From assembly GCA_021805725.1 (NCBI GenBank), contig JAJZEH010000039.1, positions 417 through 19,004 on the forward strand: DNA of 18,588 nucleotides, written 5' to 3'. This DNA is from Pseudomonadota bacterium. Its GTDB lineage: Bacteria > Pseudomonadota > Gammaproteobacteria > Burkholderiales > Ferrovaceae. Position 1 is the first letter of the stretch, and the number at the start of each line of letters is the position of its first letter. Position numbers and translations under genes: made by a program. This document shows positions 1 through 8,105 of the stretch, in pieces. The notes beneath the pieces are model-generated. The model did no database searches. It was not told the origin of the DNA and saw only the letters and a list, made by a program, of their open reading frames with translations.

Positions 1-771
1 GTGGAGAGTGAAGCCGAGGCCAATCAATTGACACGGCTAGGCATTCTGCGCTTATGCCTGTTGGAGCTGCAACCCCTGGTCAAGGCCGGCACGCGTTCCA
101 TCAGCGCACTGACCGCCATGACGCTGCAATATGCCCTCCTGCCTGGAGACACCGCCCAGATCCCATCCGAAGCGCTGAAAAGCGAGCTGGCAGAACGCGC
201 CATGCGCGAGCTGATACCCGACACCAGCGGACAGATCCGCACTCGGGTTGCCTATGAAACCCTGCGCGAACGGGTACGCATCCACTGGGTTGCCAAGCTC
301 AACGAAACGGCGCAGTTGGCGCTGCCAGCCTTGAAAACCTATCAGGAAGTGCGCAATGCTCTAGACAAGGCCAGCAATGGACCATTCAAGGAAGCTCTCA
401 CTGACATCAGGCTGCACCTCGACCAGCTCATGCAGCGCGGCACGTTGCGCCATACCCCCCTTGTGCAACTGAAACATTATCCACGATATTTGCGTGCCAT
501 TCTGGCGCGCCTGGAAAAACTGCCTCATGACCGCGCGGGTGATGCCAAAAAATCGCGGCAACTGCACGGTTTACTGCAACCCTGGACGCGTGCCCTGGAA
601 ACGCATGGCCCATCGGTTGAGTTGGATCAATTTCGCTGGATGCTGGAGGAGTTGCGGGTATCGCTGTTTGCCCAGGCTCTCAAAACACCCTACCCCGTCT
701 CTGAGAAACGCCTGCAAAAGCATTGGGAAACATTGATGCATGGTGGGCCATCATCGAAAGGCAAGCTATAA
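1..771 (+). CDS. hrpA: ATP-dependent RNA helicase HrpA, C-terminal part (5' end outside window)
   Basis: The frame is open from the first base and ends at TAA 769-771, giving the last 256 residues. HrpA is a DEAH-box RNA helicase of about 1300 residues, linked in E. coli to mRNA processing and rescue of stalled ribosomes. Its helicase motifs would lie upstream of this window. What is visible matches the C-terminal DUF3418-type region: a block reading [15 protein letters not shown] near residues 161-175, and a terminal block with [13 protein letters not shown] followed by [10 protein letters not shown] at about residues 214-238. The GTG at position 1 is in frame but is not a credible start, because the family's N-terminal two thirds is absent. 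The stop codon is embedded in a TATAAT hexamer that probably serves the next gene. The assignment rests on the C-terminal motifs only. Confidence 0.85.
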   Translation: MESEAEANQLTRLGILRLCLLELQPLVKAGTRSISALTAMTLQYALLPGDTAQIPSEALKSELAERAMRELIPDTSGQIRTRVAYETLRERVRIHWVAKLNETAQLALPALKTYQEVRNALDKASNGPFKEALTDIRLHLDQLMQRGTLRHTPLVQLKHYPRYLRAILARLEKLPHDRAGDAKKSRQLHGLLQPWTRALETHGPSVELDQFRWMLEELRVSLFAQALKTPYPVSEKRLQKHWETLMHGGPSSKGKL

Positions 772-772
772 T
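744..772 (+). promoter_or_regulatory. Candidate sigma-70 promoter for the FKBP gene
   Basis: A perfect -10 hexamer, TATAAT, lies at 767-772 and overlaps the hrpA stop codon. At a 17-bp spacing the -35 position (744-749) reads TGGGCC, only three of six consensus bases, so the -35 is weak. Transcription would start near 779-780 and give a leader of about 21 nt that still contains the AAGGAG ribosome-binding site at 788-793. This is a visual match and was not scored. Confidence 0.4.
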
Positions 773-800
773 GCGCGCACTTAGTGCAAGGAGACATTTC

Positions 801-1247
801 ATGAAACTGTCGTACCCCGTTCTGATCGTCACTGCCCTTCTGGCACTTTCACCACTATCGCAGGCAGACACCACGCAAAAGCGAGCTCAAACCATGACCT
901 TGAACGGAATGACCCTGATTGACACACGGCTGGGTACCGGTGCAGTTGCCCGCCCTGGCAACACCGTCGTCGTACATTACACCGGATGGCTTTACGATCC
1001 CACAGCCCCTGAGTTTAAAGGACAGAAGTTTGACAGTTCCGTGGATCGGGGCGAACCCTTTTCCTTTCCGCTGGGCGCAGGCCGCGTGATCCGCGGTTGG
1101 GACGAAGGGGTGGCGGGCATGAAAGTGGGCGCCAAGCGCACGCTGCTGATCCCCCCAGAATTGGCTTATGGCAGTCGCGGCGCAGGCCGGGTGATTCCGC
1201 CCGATGCCACGCTGATTTTTGACGTGGAACTACTGGAAGTCCGCTGA
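801..1247 (+). CDS. FKBP-type peptidyl-prolyl cis-trans isomerase, exported
   Basis: This 148-residue protein catalyses cis-trans isomerisation of peptidyl-proline bonds, probably as a periplasmic folding helper. The first 22 residues form a signal peptide (MKLSYPV, a hydrophobic core, then a SQA-D cleavage site). A single FKBP domain follows from about residue 36 to 148. Expected pocket residues are visible: Y60 in VVHYTGWL, F77-D78 in KFDSS, W100 in IRGWDEG, Y123 in LAYGSRG, and F140 in [13 protein letters not shown] 801 is chosen because AAGGAG (788-793) sits 7 nt upstream and the signal peptide begins there; the same frame could be opened further upstream at 723 or 771, but without a ribosome-binding site. 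Its 3' end overlaps the convergent lutC by 18 bp. There is no maltose-binding-type or dimerisation domain as in FkpA, so this is a minimal single-domain member. Confidence 0.93.
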   Translation: MKLSYPVLIVTALLALSPLSQADTTQKRAQTMTLNGMTLIDTRLGTGAVARPGNTVVVHYTGWLYDPTAPEFKGQKFDSSVDRGEPFSFPLGAGRVIRGWDEGVAGMKVGAKRTLLIPPELAYGSRGAGRVIPPDATLIFDVELLEVR

Positions 1248-1895
1248 CCCGTACAGCACCACATGGACCCGATAGGGTCCATGTGCACCGATCACGATGG
1301 TCTGTTCGATATCGGCGGTGCGTGATGGACCAGAGACAAAATTCACGGCACGCGGCGGCAAGCCGCGTTCCGCTTTCATGAGGTCCCAGGCTTCTTCCAT
1401 TCCAGGAACGATGCGTTGTACGTCCACGATGGCGATGTGCGTCTCGGGTAGCAGGCTGACTGCCGCGGGTGTGTCGTGACCTGACAGCAACATCAACGTA
1501 CCTGTTTCAGAAATGGCGCAAAACGCTCCGGTAACGCCGACCAGATCATCAGCATGGGCTTCTCTGGCGGCGAAAGACAAGCCCGCACCTGTCCAATCCA
1601 TGTGCTTTAATCCGGGCCAGACCACGCCGTTGAGCGGCAACTCCTTGGCCTTGAGGTAGCGCGCTATGGCTGCAGGTGCCTCTGACAAGGTGGCTATGCG
1701 ATCCACCGTGGTACCAAGCATCTCAGAGCGTTTCTGAAAACGGTCTGCCTCCTTGTCCCACTTGTAAGCAGGCCGGGGGCCGCGATGATTCTGCCTGATA
1801 TGCTCTTCGACCAGGATGCACTCGTCGCCCGGTTTGTCTCCACGCAATCCCAAACCGCGACGGACTCGCGCCAGAATATTGTCCCGTGCGCTCAT
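1230..1895 (-). CDS. lutC: Lactate utilization protein C (LUD domain)
   Basis: This 221-residue protein is the small LUD-domain subunit of the LutABC (YkgEFG/LldEFG) complex, which oxidises L-lactate to pyruvate in the cytoplasm. The N-terminal 70 residues are charged. The LUD core runs from about residue 90 and contains the family-typical stretches [34 protein letters not shown] and [14 protein letters not shown]. The end of the protein ([11 protein letters not shown]) matches the usual LutC C-terminus. ATG 1895 overlaps the lutB stop by 4 bp (ATGA), so the two are probably translationally coupled. The last codons contain a perfect inverted repeat (1260-1285), and the last 18 bp overlap the oppositely oriented FKBP gene. 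No terminator with a T-tract is visible after the stop on this strand. Assignment is secure from sequence plus operon context. Confidence 0.92.
   Translation of the reverse strand: MSARDNILARVRRGLGLRGDKPGDECILVEEHIRQNHRGPRPAYKWDKEADRFQKRSEMLGTTVDRIATLSEAPAAIARYLKAKELPLNGVVWPGLKHMDWTGAGLSFAAREAHADDLVGVTGAFCAISETGTLMLLSGHDTPAAVSLLPETHIAIVDVQRIVPGMEEAWDLMKAERGLPPRAVNFVSGPSRTADIEQTIVIGAHGPYRVHVVLYGSADFQ
1260..1285. repeat. Perfect 11-bp inverted repeat (hairpin) inside the lutC 3' end
   Basis: CACATGGACCC (1260-1270) and GGGTCCATGTG (1275-1285) are exact reverse complements separated by the 4-nt loop GATA. The hairpin starts 12 bp after the FKBP stop codon and lies wholly within lutC, where it encodes the residues HGPYRVHV. 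No run of T follows on either strand, so it is not a canonical intrinsic terminator. It could protect the 3' end of the FKBP transcript or promote RNA-polymerase pausing. Confidence 0.85.
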
Positions 1896-3298
1896 GAATG
1901 CTTGTTCCGATAGAGTTCACGAAAGGTCTTCCCCTGCGGTGCCGGCATATCCCGGCCTTCGGTCCAGCCATCCAGCCCAGGCAACCGGTGCAGCAGCCCC
2001 TTCTTTCCTCCCAGCATGCCCAGGAAGCGCACACTCAGTTGCGTGAGCAGGGCATACAGGCGTGGATGGTTGGCAAGGCTGCGCCAGGCATGGATGGAGA
2101 GGCGCTCATACCAGGGTCGCAACCCCTGTTCAAAGGATTTTTCGCGCAGTACGCGCATCAATTCCGGCAGGGGGATCTTGACCGGACAGACCACTTGGCA
2201 CGCGCCGCACAGCGTCGAGGCCTGGGGCAAGTCGAGGGCATTTTCAAGCCCCACGTAGGACGGTGTCAGGATGGCGCCGATGGGTCCGGGATAAACCCAG
2301 CCATAAGCATGACCGCCGATGTTTTGATATACCGGACAGTGGTTCATGCAGGCACCACAACGTATACAACGCAGGGCCTTTTGTTGCATTTCCGTGCCAA
2401 GCAGGCGCGAACGGCCGCTGTCCACCAAAATAATGTGCGATTGTTCGGGCCCATCAAGGTCACCTTCCTGGCGTGGACCGGTTAGCATCGACACGTAATT
2501 GGTGATGGACTGTCCGGTGGCCGAACGCGTGAGCAAGCGCAGGATGGTTGAGAAATCGTTGAGGGTGGGCAATACCTTCTCAATGCCCGTGATGGCCACA
2601 TGAATTCGGGGAAGGGTGGTGACCATGCGCCCATTGCCTTCATTGGTGACGATCACCACCGAACCGGTTTCGGCAATCAGAAAGTTACCCCCGGAAATAC
2701 CCATGTCAGCCGAGAGAAAATGTGGCCGCAGTTGCTCCCGAGCCTCCCGGCACAGCGCAGGAATGTCCGTGCTCAGCGGCGTATGGTGCTGTTCTGAAAA
2801 CAGCTGTGCCACTTCCTCCACGCTTTTGTGGATGGCAGGGGCGATGATGTGCGAGGGAGGCTCATGGGCGAGTTGCAGAATGTATTCACCCAGGTCCGTT
2901 TCAATGGCCTCCATGCCCGCTGCTTCCACGGCATCATTGAGGCCCGACTCCTCGCTTACCATGGACTTTGACTTGACGATTTTCTTGACGCCGTTGGCTT
3001 GCGCAATCTCGATCAAAATGCGGTTGACGTCCTGCGCGGTTTCAGCCCAGTGCACTTTCGTACCACGGACAAGCGCTCGTTCCTCGAAAATCATGAGATA
3101 GCTGTCGAGGTTGGCAAGGCTGCGATCCCGAATGGCGGCGGCAGCAACACGGATTTCTTCCAGATTATCCACTTCCGTCATCACGGCAGCACGAGCTTCC
3201 ACGAAACGCCCCCCGAAACGTTTCATGTTCCGTTGCAACAACGGATCGATCAGCTTGCGCCGAACATTTTTCTTGAAGGAAAACGAAGTGAGTTGCAT
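1892..3298 (-). CDS. lutB: Lactate utilization protein B, iron-sulfur subunit
   Basis: This 468-residue protein is the large subunit of the LutABC lactate-oxidising complex. The N-terminal half is a LUD domain (including FLIAETGSVVIVTNEGNGR and LPRIHVAITGIEKVLP). The C-terminal half carries a ferredoxin-like double cluster site: C311, C314, C317 and C321 in CIRCGACMNHCP, and C364, C367 and C371 in CGACQVVCP. Spacing and order fit two [4Fe-4S] clusters that pass electrons from lactate onward. ATG 3298 shares one base with the lutA stop (TGATG), which indicates coupled translation, and the 3' end overlaps the lutC start by 4 bp. The length is typical of the family. Electrons probably enter the respiratory chain, but no quinone partner is encoded nearby. 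Confidence 0.95.
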   Translation of the reverse strand: MQLTSFSFKKNVRRKLIDPLLQRNMKRFGGRFVEARAAVMTEVDNLEEIRVAAAAIRDRSLANLDSYLMIFEERALVRGTKVHWAETAQDVNRILIEIAQANGVKKIVKSKSMVSEESGLNDAVEAAGMEAIETDLGEYILQLAHEPPSHIIAPAIHKSVEEVAQLFSEQHHTPLSTDIPALCREAREQLRPHFLSADMGISGGNFLIAETGSVVIVTNEGNGRMVTTLPRIHVAITGIEKVLPTLNDFSTILRLLTRSATGQSITNYVSMLTGPRQEGDLDGPEQSHIILVDSGRSRLLGTEMQQKALRCIRCGACMNHCPVYQNIGGHAYGWVYPGPIGAILTPSYVGLENALDLPQASTLCGACQVVCPVKIPLPELMRVLREKSFEQGLRPWYERLSIHAWRSLANHPRLYALLTQLSVRFLGMLGGKKGLLHRLPGLDGWTEGRDMPAPQGKTFRELYRNKHS

Positions 3299-4035
3299 CA
3301 GTCCTGTTCCCCTTCCGACCCTGCCAGCACCTCGGCTACGTGAAGGACCCGTGTGGTTTCATCTCCCAGCCGCCGCAGCCGCCCTTCGATGTTGAGCAGG
3401 CACCCGAGATCTCCTCCGACAATGGCATCAGTCTTTGTGGCCAGGGCATCCTGGCACTTGTTGTCCGCCATGCGGGTGGCGATCTCACCCAGCTTGATGG
3501 AAAACGTGCCGCCAAATCCACAACAGATTTCCGCCTTGTCCATTTCCTGCAACCTTGCCCCTGCCACCCGTGCTATCAACTGGCGCGGCTGTTGCTTGAT
3601 GCCAAGTTCGCGCAAGCCGGAACAGGAGTCGTGGTAGGTGATGCTGCCCCGGAAGGTGCTTTGAAGATGATCCACTTTCAGTACGGTGACCAGAAAGTCG
3701 GTCAACTCGAAAGTGCGGGAGGAAAGCGCATCAAGCCGCGTCTGCAACGCTGGATCTTCAGGAAATAGTTCTGCGTAATGACAGCGGATCATGCCTGTGC
3801 AGGAACCACTGGGTGCAACCACATAATCGAAAGAGTCAAAATCGGCCAGAAACCGGCGCGCCATGAGGCGTCCGGATTCACGATCACCGGAATTGAACCC
3901 GGGCTGCCCGCAACAGGTTTGATGGGGGGGGACCACGACTTCACAGCCGGCGTCCTGCAACAGCTTGAGGGTGGCAAACCCTATCCGCGGACGCATCATG
4001 TCCACGAGACAGGTGACAAAAAGACCAACACGCAT
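3298..4035 (-). CDS. lutA: Lactate utilization protein A, CCG-domain iron-sulfur subunit
   Basis: This 245-residue protein has two cysteine-rich CCG domains of the type found in LutA, glycolate-oxidase GlcF and heterodisulfide-reductase HdrB. First repeat: C9, C31, CCG at 41-43 (HQTCCGQPGF) and the PSGSC motif ending at C79. Second repeat: C138 in YHDSCSGLRELG and CCG at 171-173 (EICCGFGGTF). Such repeats bind an unusual iron-sulfur cluster in related enzymes. It is the first gene of lutA-lutB-lutC. Its start lies 18 bp downstream of the pbpG-like gene's stop, so it may be read through from that gene. Upstream of ATG 4035 only a weak GGCAGGG-type ribosome-binding site is visible. GlcF is the main alternative, but the lutB and lutC neighbours decide the call. 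Confidence 0.93.
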   Translation of the reverse strand: MRVGLFVTCLVDMMRPRIGFATLKLLQDAGCEVVVPPHQTCCGQPGFNSGDRESGRLMARRFLADFDSFDYVVAPSGSCTGMIRCHYAELFPEDPALQTRLDALSSRTFELTDFLVTVLKVDHLQSTFRGSITYHDSCSGLRELGIKQQPRQLIARVAGARLQEMDKAEICCGFGGTFSIKLGEIATRMADNKCQDALATKTDAIVGGDLGCLLNIEGRLRRLGDETTRVLHVAEVLAGSEGEQD

Positions 4036-4053
4036 AAAAAGCCCTGCCTTGGT

Positions 4054-4944
4054 TCAGAGTTGCCCGACTGTCACCTGACTATGCGCTTCCAGCCACTTGC
4101 GAACACGGTTGGCGTCACCAATGCGGGCATGCTTGCCACGAGAATCGAGCAACACGATGACCATGGGATGACCGCTGATGGTTGCTTGCATGACGAGACA
4201 CTGGCCGGACTCATTGATGAATCCCGTCTTGGATAGTCCGATATCCCAGTCGGGTTTGGCAACCAAGGGATTGGTATTGCGAAATACGATGGGCCGACCG
4301 CGAAATCCAACAGGAACCGATATGGAGGCTGTGGTCGTGATTTCGTGGATGAGTGGATATTGCATGGCAGCCTGGACCAGAATGGCCAGATCATGCGCAG
4401 TGGAAACATTGTTGCCGTTCAGCCCGGAAGAGTCTTCGAAATGGGTGCTGGTCATTCCCAGGCGCGCTGCTTCAGCATTCATTCGTTCCACGAAGGCATG
4501 AATGCCTCCAGGATAGGAGCGGCCCAACGCGGAGGCGGCCCTGTTCTCGGAAGCGATCAGGGCCATGCGCAGGAAATCCAGGCGGCTGGCATGCACCCCT
4601 ACGCGCAGATGGGAACGGGTGAAGCGCAGGGTGTCCACATCTTCGTCCGAAACGGCAATCTGCTCATTGAGGTCCTGTGCGGACTCCAGCACCACCAGTG
4701 CTGTCATGAGCTTGGTGATGGAAGCGATGGGGTGGATGGGATCAGGATTTTTTGAAAAAACCACTTGCTGCGTGGTCTGATCGATGACGAGGGCCGTGGA
4801 CGACAGCAACGCCATGGAGGAAGGATCTGATGCGACGGCGTGATGGTGGTGGTTACGAGCGGCCTGTGCTGAAGGCATCAACCCCATCAGCAGAACCCAC
4901 AGGATCAATCCGTATCGCATTGCGCTACTGCTTGAACGACTCAT
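4054..4944 (-). CDS. pbpG: D-alanyl-D-alanine endopeptidase, PBP7/PbpG type (serine peptidase S11)
   Basis: This 296-residue penicillin-binding protein should hydrolyse D-Ala-to-diaminopimelate cross-bridges or D-Ala-D-Ala ends in periplasmic peptidoglycan. All three active-site motifs are present: SxxK at S75-ITK78, SxN at S132-EN134, and KTG at 239-241. The N-terminus is a signal peptide (hydrophobic residues 10-24, cleavage after SAQA at about 28), and the mature protein begins with a short histidine run, NHHHH. ATG 4944 is preferred because GAGGGG lies 4 nt upstream; a TTG at 4980 would lengthen the protein before the signal peptide with no ribosome-binding site. It has no large C-terminal domain, which separates it from PBP5/DacA. 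It is followed by lutA after 18 bp and preceded by the ABC exporter with a 48-bp gap. PbpG against another S11 endopeptidase is the remaining uncertainty. Confidence 0.87.
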   Translation of the reverse strand: MSRSSSSAMRYGLILWVLLMGLMPSAQAARNHHHHAVASDPSSMALLSSTALVIDQTTQQVVFSKNPDPIHPIASITKLMTALVVLESAQDLNEQIAVSDEDVDTLRFTRSHLRVGVHASRLDFLRMALIASENRAASALGRSYPGGIHAFVERMNAEAARLGMTSTHFEDSSGLNGNNVSTAHDLAILVQAAMQYPLIHEITTTASISVPVGFRGRPIVFRNTNPLVAKPDWDIGLSKTGFINESGQCLVMQATISGHPMVIVLLDSRGKHARIGDANRVRKWLEAHSQVTVGQL

Positions 4945-4992
4945 CTTTCCCCTCACGCCTTTATAGCCGTAACAATACAAAAAATCAGCCGG

Positions 4993-6795
4993 TTACGCAA
5001 CATTATTCTGCTTTTGCTGCAAGATCCACATGCGGGCATAAGCCCCGTTGGCCGCCAACAAGGCCTCATGCCGCCCGCGTTCCACGATGCGGCCATCCTC
5101 CATCACCAGAATCTGGTCGGCATCCACGATGGTAGACAGGCGATGGGCAATGACCAGCGTGGTGTGGTGGCGGGCAATGGAAGCCAGTTCAGCCTGGATA
5201 TCCTTTTCTGAGCGGGAATCCAGCGCCGAGGTGGCTTCATCAAAAACCAGGATTTGCGGACGCTTCAAGAGGGTGCGCGCGATGGCTACACGCTGCTTTT
5301 CTCCGCCGGAGAGCTTGAGCCCGCGTTCTCCCACCAGCGAGTCATAGCCATCTGGCAATTTCAGGATGAAATCGTGGATGTGCGCAGCCTGGGCCGCGCG
5401 AATCACCTCATCCCTGGATGCTCCTGGGCGACCATAGGCGATGTTGTAATACACAGTGTCATTGAACAACACCGTATCCTGGGGGACGATGCCGATAGCC
5501 GCGCGCAGCGATTGCTGGTTTACGGTGCGGATATCCTGGCCATTAATCAGGATGCGTCCCCCATTGACTTCATAAAAACGAAACAGCAGTCGTGACAAAG
5601 TGGACTTGCCGGCACCACTGGGGCCCACCACGGCAACTTTTTGCCCCGTGGGAATTTCAAAATCCACCTGTTTGAGGATGGGGCGACGGGCATCATATGA
5701 AAAATCCACCAATTCAAACCGGACGGCGCCCTCACCTACCACCAGATCAGGCGCACCGGGCAAATCGCTGACCTCGGTGTGTACGGTCAGCAGGCGAAAC
5801 ATGCGATCCATATCCGCCAGTGCCTGCTTGATTTCGCGATAGATGACCCCAAGAAAATTGAGCGGAATGTAGAGTTGCAGCAGTAAGGCATTAATCAGCA
5901 CAAGGTCACCCACGGTAAGCCGTCCCGCCACCACGCCGTCAGCGGCACGCGCCATCAATGCCACGGATCCGATGCCGATGATCAGGCTCTGGGCTATGTT
6001 CAGCGCTGCTAGTGAGGTCTGGCTTTTGACCGATGCCTGCTCCCACTTGCGCAGGTTTTCATCATAGCGCTCCGTCTCCCAGGCTTCGTTGCCAAAGTAC
6101 TTCACCGTCTCGTAATTGATCAGGCTGTCGATGGCACGCGTATTGGCCTTGGAATCCAGCTCGTTCATGCGTCGCCGGAAGGCGGTGCGCCACTCGGTAA
6201 TGACGATCGTCATGGCAATGTAGATCACCAGGGTCACGAGCGTAATCAGCGCAAACCAGATATCGTATTTCCAGCCTAGAATGCCTCCCACCAACAGCAT
6301 TTCGACGAGGGTGGGCAGAATGCTGAACAAGGTAAAGCGCATGAGGCTTTCGATGCCGCGCGTACCACGCTCGATATCACGCGACATCCCGCCAGTTTGG
6401 CGTTCCAGATGGAAACGCAGGTTGAGTGCGTGAAGATGCTGAAATACGGTCAGCGCGATGCGCCGGATGGCGTTCTGCGTGACCTTCGCGAACACGCCGT
6501 CACGCAATTCATTGAAGAAAGTGGTGGAGAAGCGCAGCACCCCATAACCAAAAATCAGCAGGGCCGGTACGGCAACCAGAACATGTCCGGGCTCAAGCCG
6601 GTCAATAATGGCCTTGAGCGCCAGAGGTACGCCCACGTTTGCAACCTTGGCCAGCAGCAGACAGAAGAAGGCCACGGCCACCCTGCCCCTGAAGGCCATC
6701 AAGTAAGGCAGCAAGCTGCGGATGGCGCGCCAGTCACCGCTGGTGAAACGGTTGGGCGAAAGGGGGTCGGCTGGACTTCCGGGACGGGTACGCAT
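4993..6795 (-). CDS. Atm1-type ABC exporter, fused membrane and ATPase domains
   Basis: This 600-residue half-transporter should work as a homodimer in the inner membrane. Its resemblance to the Atm1/HMT1 group (Fe-S cluster or heavy-metal/glutathione-conjugate exporters) is seen in the N-terminal layout and in blocks such as RAFRRRMNELDSKANTRAID and INYETVKYFGNE. The membrane domain covers about residues 30-320. The ATPase domain has Walker A GPSGAGKS at 391-398, signature LSGGEKQ at 495-501, Walker B ending D519-E520, and the switch histidine in VIAHRLSTI. The substrate cannot be read from sequence; glutathione-linked metal or sulfur compounds are the family's usual cargo. ATG 6795 lies 7 nt after the truB stop and has no clear ribosome-binding site, so translation is probably coupled to truB. 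Lipid A exporter MsbA is a less likely alternative. Confidence 0.88.
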   Translation of the reverse strand: MRTRPGSPADPLSPNRFTSGDWRAIRSLLPYLMAFRGRVAVAFFCLLLAKVANVGVPLALKAIIDRLEPGHVLVAVPALLIFGYGVLRFSTTFFNELRDGVFAKVTQNAIRRIALTVFQHLHALNLRFHLERQTGGMSRDIERGTRGIESLMRFTLFSILPTLVEMLLVGGILGWKYDIWFALITLVTLVIYIAMTIVITEWRTAFRRRMNELDSKANTRAIDSLINYETVKYFGNEAWETERYDENLRKWEQASVKSQTSLAALNIAQSLIIGIGSVALMARAADGVVAGRLTVGDLVLINALLLQLYIPLNFLGVIYREIKQALADMDRMFRLLTVHTEVSDLPGAPDLVVGEGAVRFELVDFSYDARRPILKQVDFEIPTGQKVAVVGPSGAGKSTLSRLLFRFYEVNGGRILINGQDIRTVNQQSLRAAIGIVPQDTVLFNDTVYYNIAYGRPGASRDEVIRAAQAAHIHDFILKLPDGYDSLVGERGLKLSGGEKQRVAIARTLLKRPQILVFDEATSALDSRSEKDIQAELASIARHHTTLVIAHRLSTIVDADQILVMEDGRIVERGRHEALLAANGAYARMWILQQKQNNVA

Positions 6796-6802
6796 GGTGG
6801 AT

Positions 6803-7744
6803 TTATTCAGTCATCAAACGGGCAGGGTGCAACCTGTGGTCGGTCGTAAGCTCACAGACGCCAAGAAAGCGGGCGGACGGCGCGTAGACTCGATAGCGCT
6901 GTCCTGGCCTGTCAGTGCCGTTCCAGGGCAAGGAACAGCCATGCCGTATGGCAAGGCTTTGCGTATCGTCAAGGTCAAGGCGCGGCACCCCGGACAACAA
7001 GGTATCGGCAGGAAGCAAACACTTTTCCCGATCATCCATGGAAAGCGCTTCCAGTTGATCTAAGGTCATGGCATCCTCGAGCGTAAAGGGTCCCGTTTCA
7101 GTACGCCGCAATCCACTGAGGTAACCGCCGCAACCGAGGGCCGTGCCGATATCCGCAGCTAACACGCGGATGTAAGTCCCCTTGCTGACCTTGATGGAAA
7201 TGGTCAGCGTCTCGCCATCCCAGGACTCAAGCTTCTGCTCCAGCACTTCAATCTCGCGCGCAGCACGCGTGACTTCGATTCCGGCGCGCGCGTAGTCGTA
7301 AAGCGGACGGCCATCCACCTTCAGAGCAGAATGCATGGGGGGATGCTGGGTCTGGACGCCAAGAAACCCTTGCAGAACGGTTTCAATCGTGTCGCGCGTT
7401 CCCGTAAATGGTTGCACGGGTGTGATGTTGCCTTCCCCATCGCCGGTGGAACTGCTGTGGCCCAGACGAATGCGGGCCTGATAGGCCTTGGGGGCGTCTA
7501 ACAGCCAACCGGAAAATTTGGTGGCCTCACCCAGACAAAGGGTCAACAGGCCGGTGGCGTGAGGATCGAGGGTTCCGGTATGTCCTGCCTTGCGTGCTGC
7601 CAGGAGGTGGCGAGCCCGCTGCAGTGCCGTATTCGAGGACAGCCCGAAAGGCTTGTCGAGCAAGAGAACACCAGTGATCTCACGGCGCGGCACCCGCTCG
7701 GTGCGGATGTTGGCAAGCTCAGGGCTTTTCGTGGTGTTGGGCAT
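6803..7744 (-). CDS. truB: tRNA pseudouridine-55 synthase TruB
   Basis: TruB converts uridine 55 in the T-loop of nearly all tRNAs to pseudouridine. The catalytic aspartate is D60 in the motif GTLDPHATGLL, and the N-terminal block ITGVLLLDKPFGLSSN is typical of the family. From ATG 7744 the protein is 313 residues, close to the E. coli 314. An upstream ATG at 7762 and a TTG at 7765 would add a few residues with no family counterpart, so 7744 is preferred, though no perfect ribosome-binding site precedes it. The start overlaps the end of rbfA by 26 bp, showing a coupled pair as in other proteobacteria. The C-terminal region has a PUA-like portion. Confidence 0.95.
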   Translation of the reverse strand: MPNTTKSPELANIRTERVPRREITGVLLLDKPFGLSSNTALQRARHLLAARKAGHTGTLDPHATGLLTLCLGEATKFSGWLLDAPKAYQARIRLGHSSSTGDGEGNITPVQPFTGTRDTIETVLQGFLGVQTQHPPMHSALKVDGRPLYDYARAGIEVTRAAREIEVLEQKLESWDGETLTISIKVSKGTYIRVLAADIGTALGCGGYLSGLRRTETGPFTLEDAMTLDQLEALSMDDREKCLLPADTLLSGVPRLDLDDTQSLAIRHGCSLPWNGTDRPGQRYRVYAPSARFLGVCELTTDHRLHPARLMTE

Positions 7745-8090
7745 CCGAAGCCACCGCCTCATCAATCAGGCTGGACAGGGCCACTGCCCGATCCAGGGTT
7801 TGATCTTCGAGAAAGTGCAATTGCGGCATGGTGCGCAAGGTCATGCGGCGCCCCAATTGGCGGCGCAGGAACCCCGCGCCTTCTTGCAACGCCTCGAGTG
7901 TGCGGTGCAACGATTCGGATCCGAGGGGAGAACTGACGTACACCTTGGCGTGCGAGTAATCTGCAGACACTTCCACAGCGGTAACGGTGACCATGCCCAC
8001 CCGGGGATCCTTGAACTCACGCCGGATCAGGTCGGACAGATCCTTCTGGATCTGGTCCCCGATGCGACGACTGCGCGGAAAGGCTGGCAA
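7719..8090 (-). CDS. rbfA: 30S ribosome-binding factor RbfA
   Basis: RbfA is a small KH-fold protein that binds immature 30S subunits, helps 16S rRNA 5'-end maturation, and is needed for cold adaptation in E. coli. The 123-residue product has the family core: RRIGDQIQKDLSDLI, EFKDPRVGMVTVTAVEVS, YAKV-like YSHAKVYVSS, and the RTMPQLHFLED segment. The only usable start in the frame is TTG at 8090, because the infB stop (8106-8108) is in the same frame just upstream and no ATG or GTG lies between. A weak GGGA lies about 9 nt before the TTG. The gene lies 15 bp after infB and overlaps truB by 26 bp. Confidence 0.94.
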   Translation of the reverse strand: MPAFPRSRRIGDQIQKDLSDLIRREFKDPRVGMVTVTAVEVSADYSHAKVYVSSPLGSESLHRTLEALQEGAGFLRRQLGRRMTLRTMPQLHFLEDQTLDRAVALSSLIDEAVASDAQHHEKP

Positions 8091-8105
8091 GTGTGTCGTC
8101 CCGGG

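Noticed and set aside
4960..4988. Possible promoter before the pbpG-like gene (TATAAA at 4960-4965, CTGATT at -35, minus strand)
   Set aside because: The -35 matches only three of six bases, and the predicted start would fall inside or just before the ribosome-binding site, so support is too weak to annotate.
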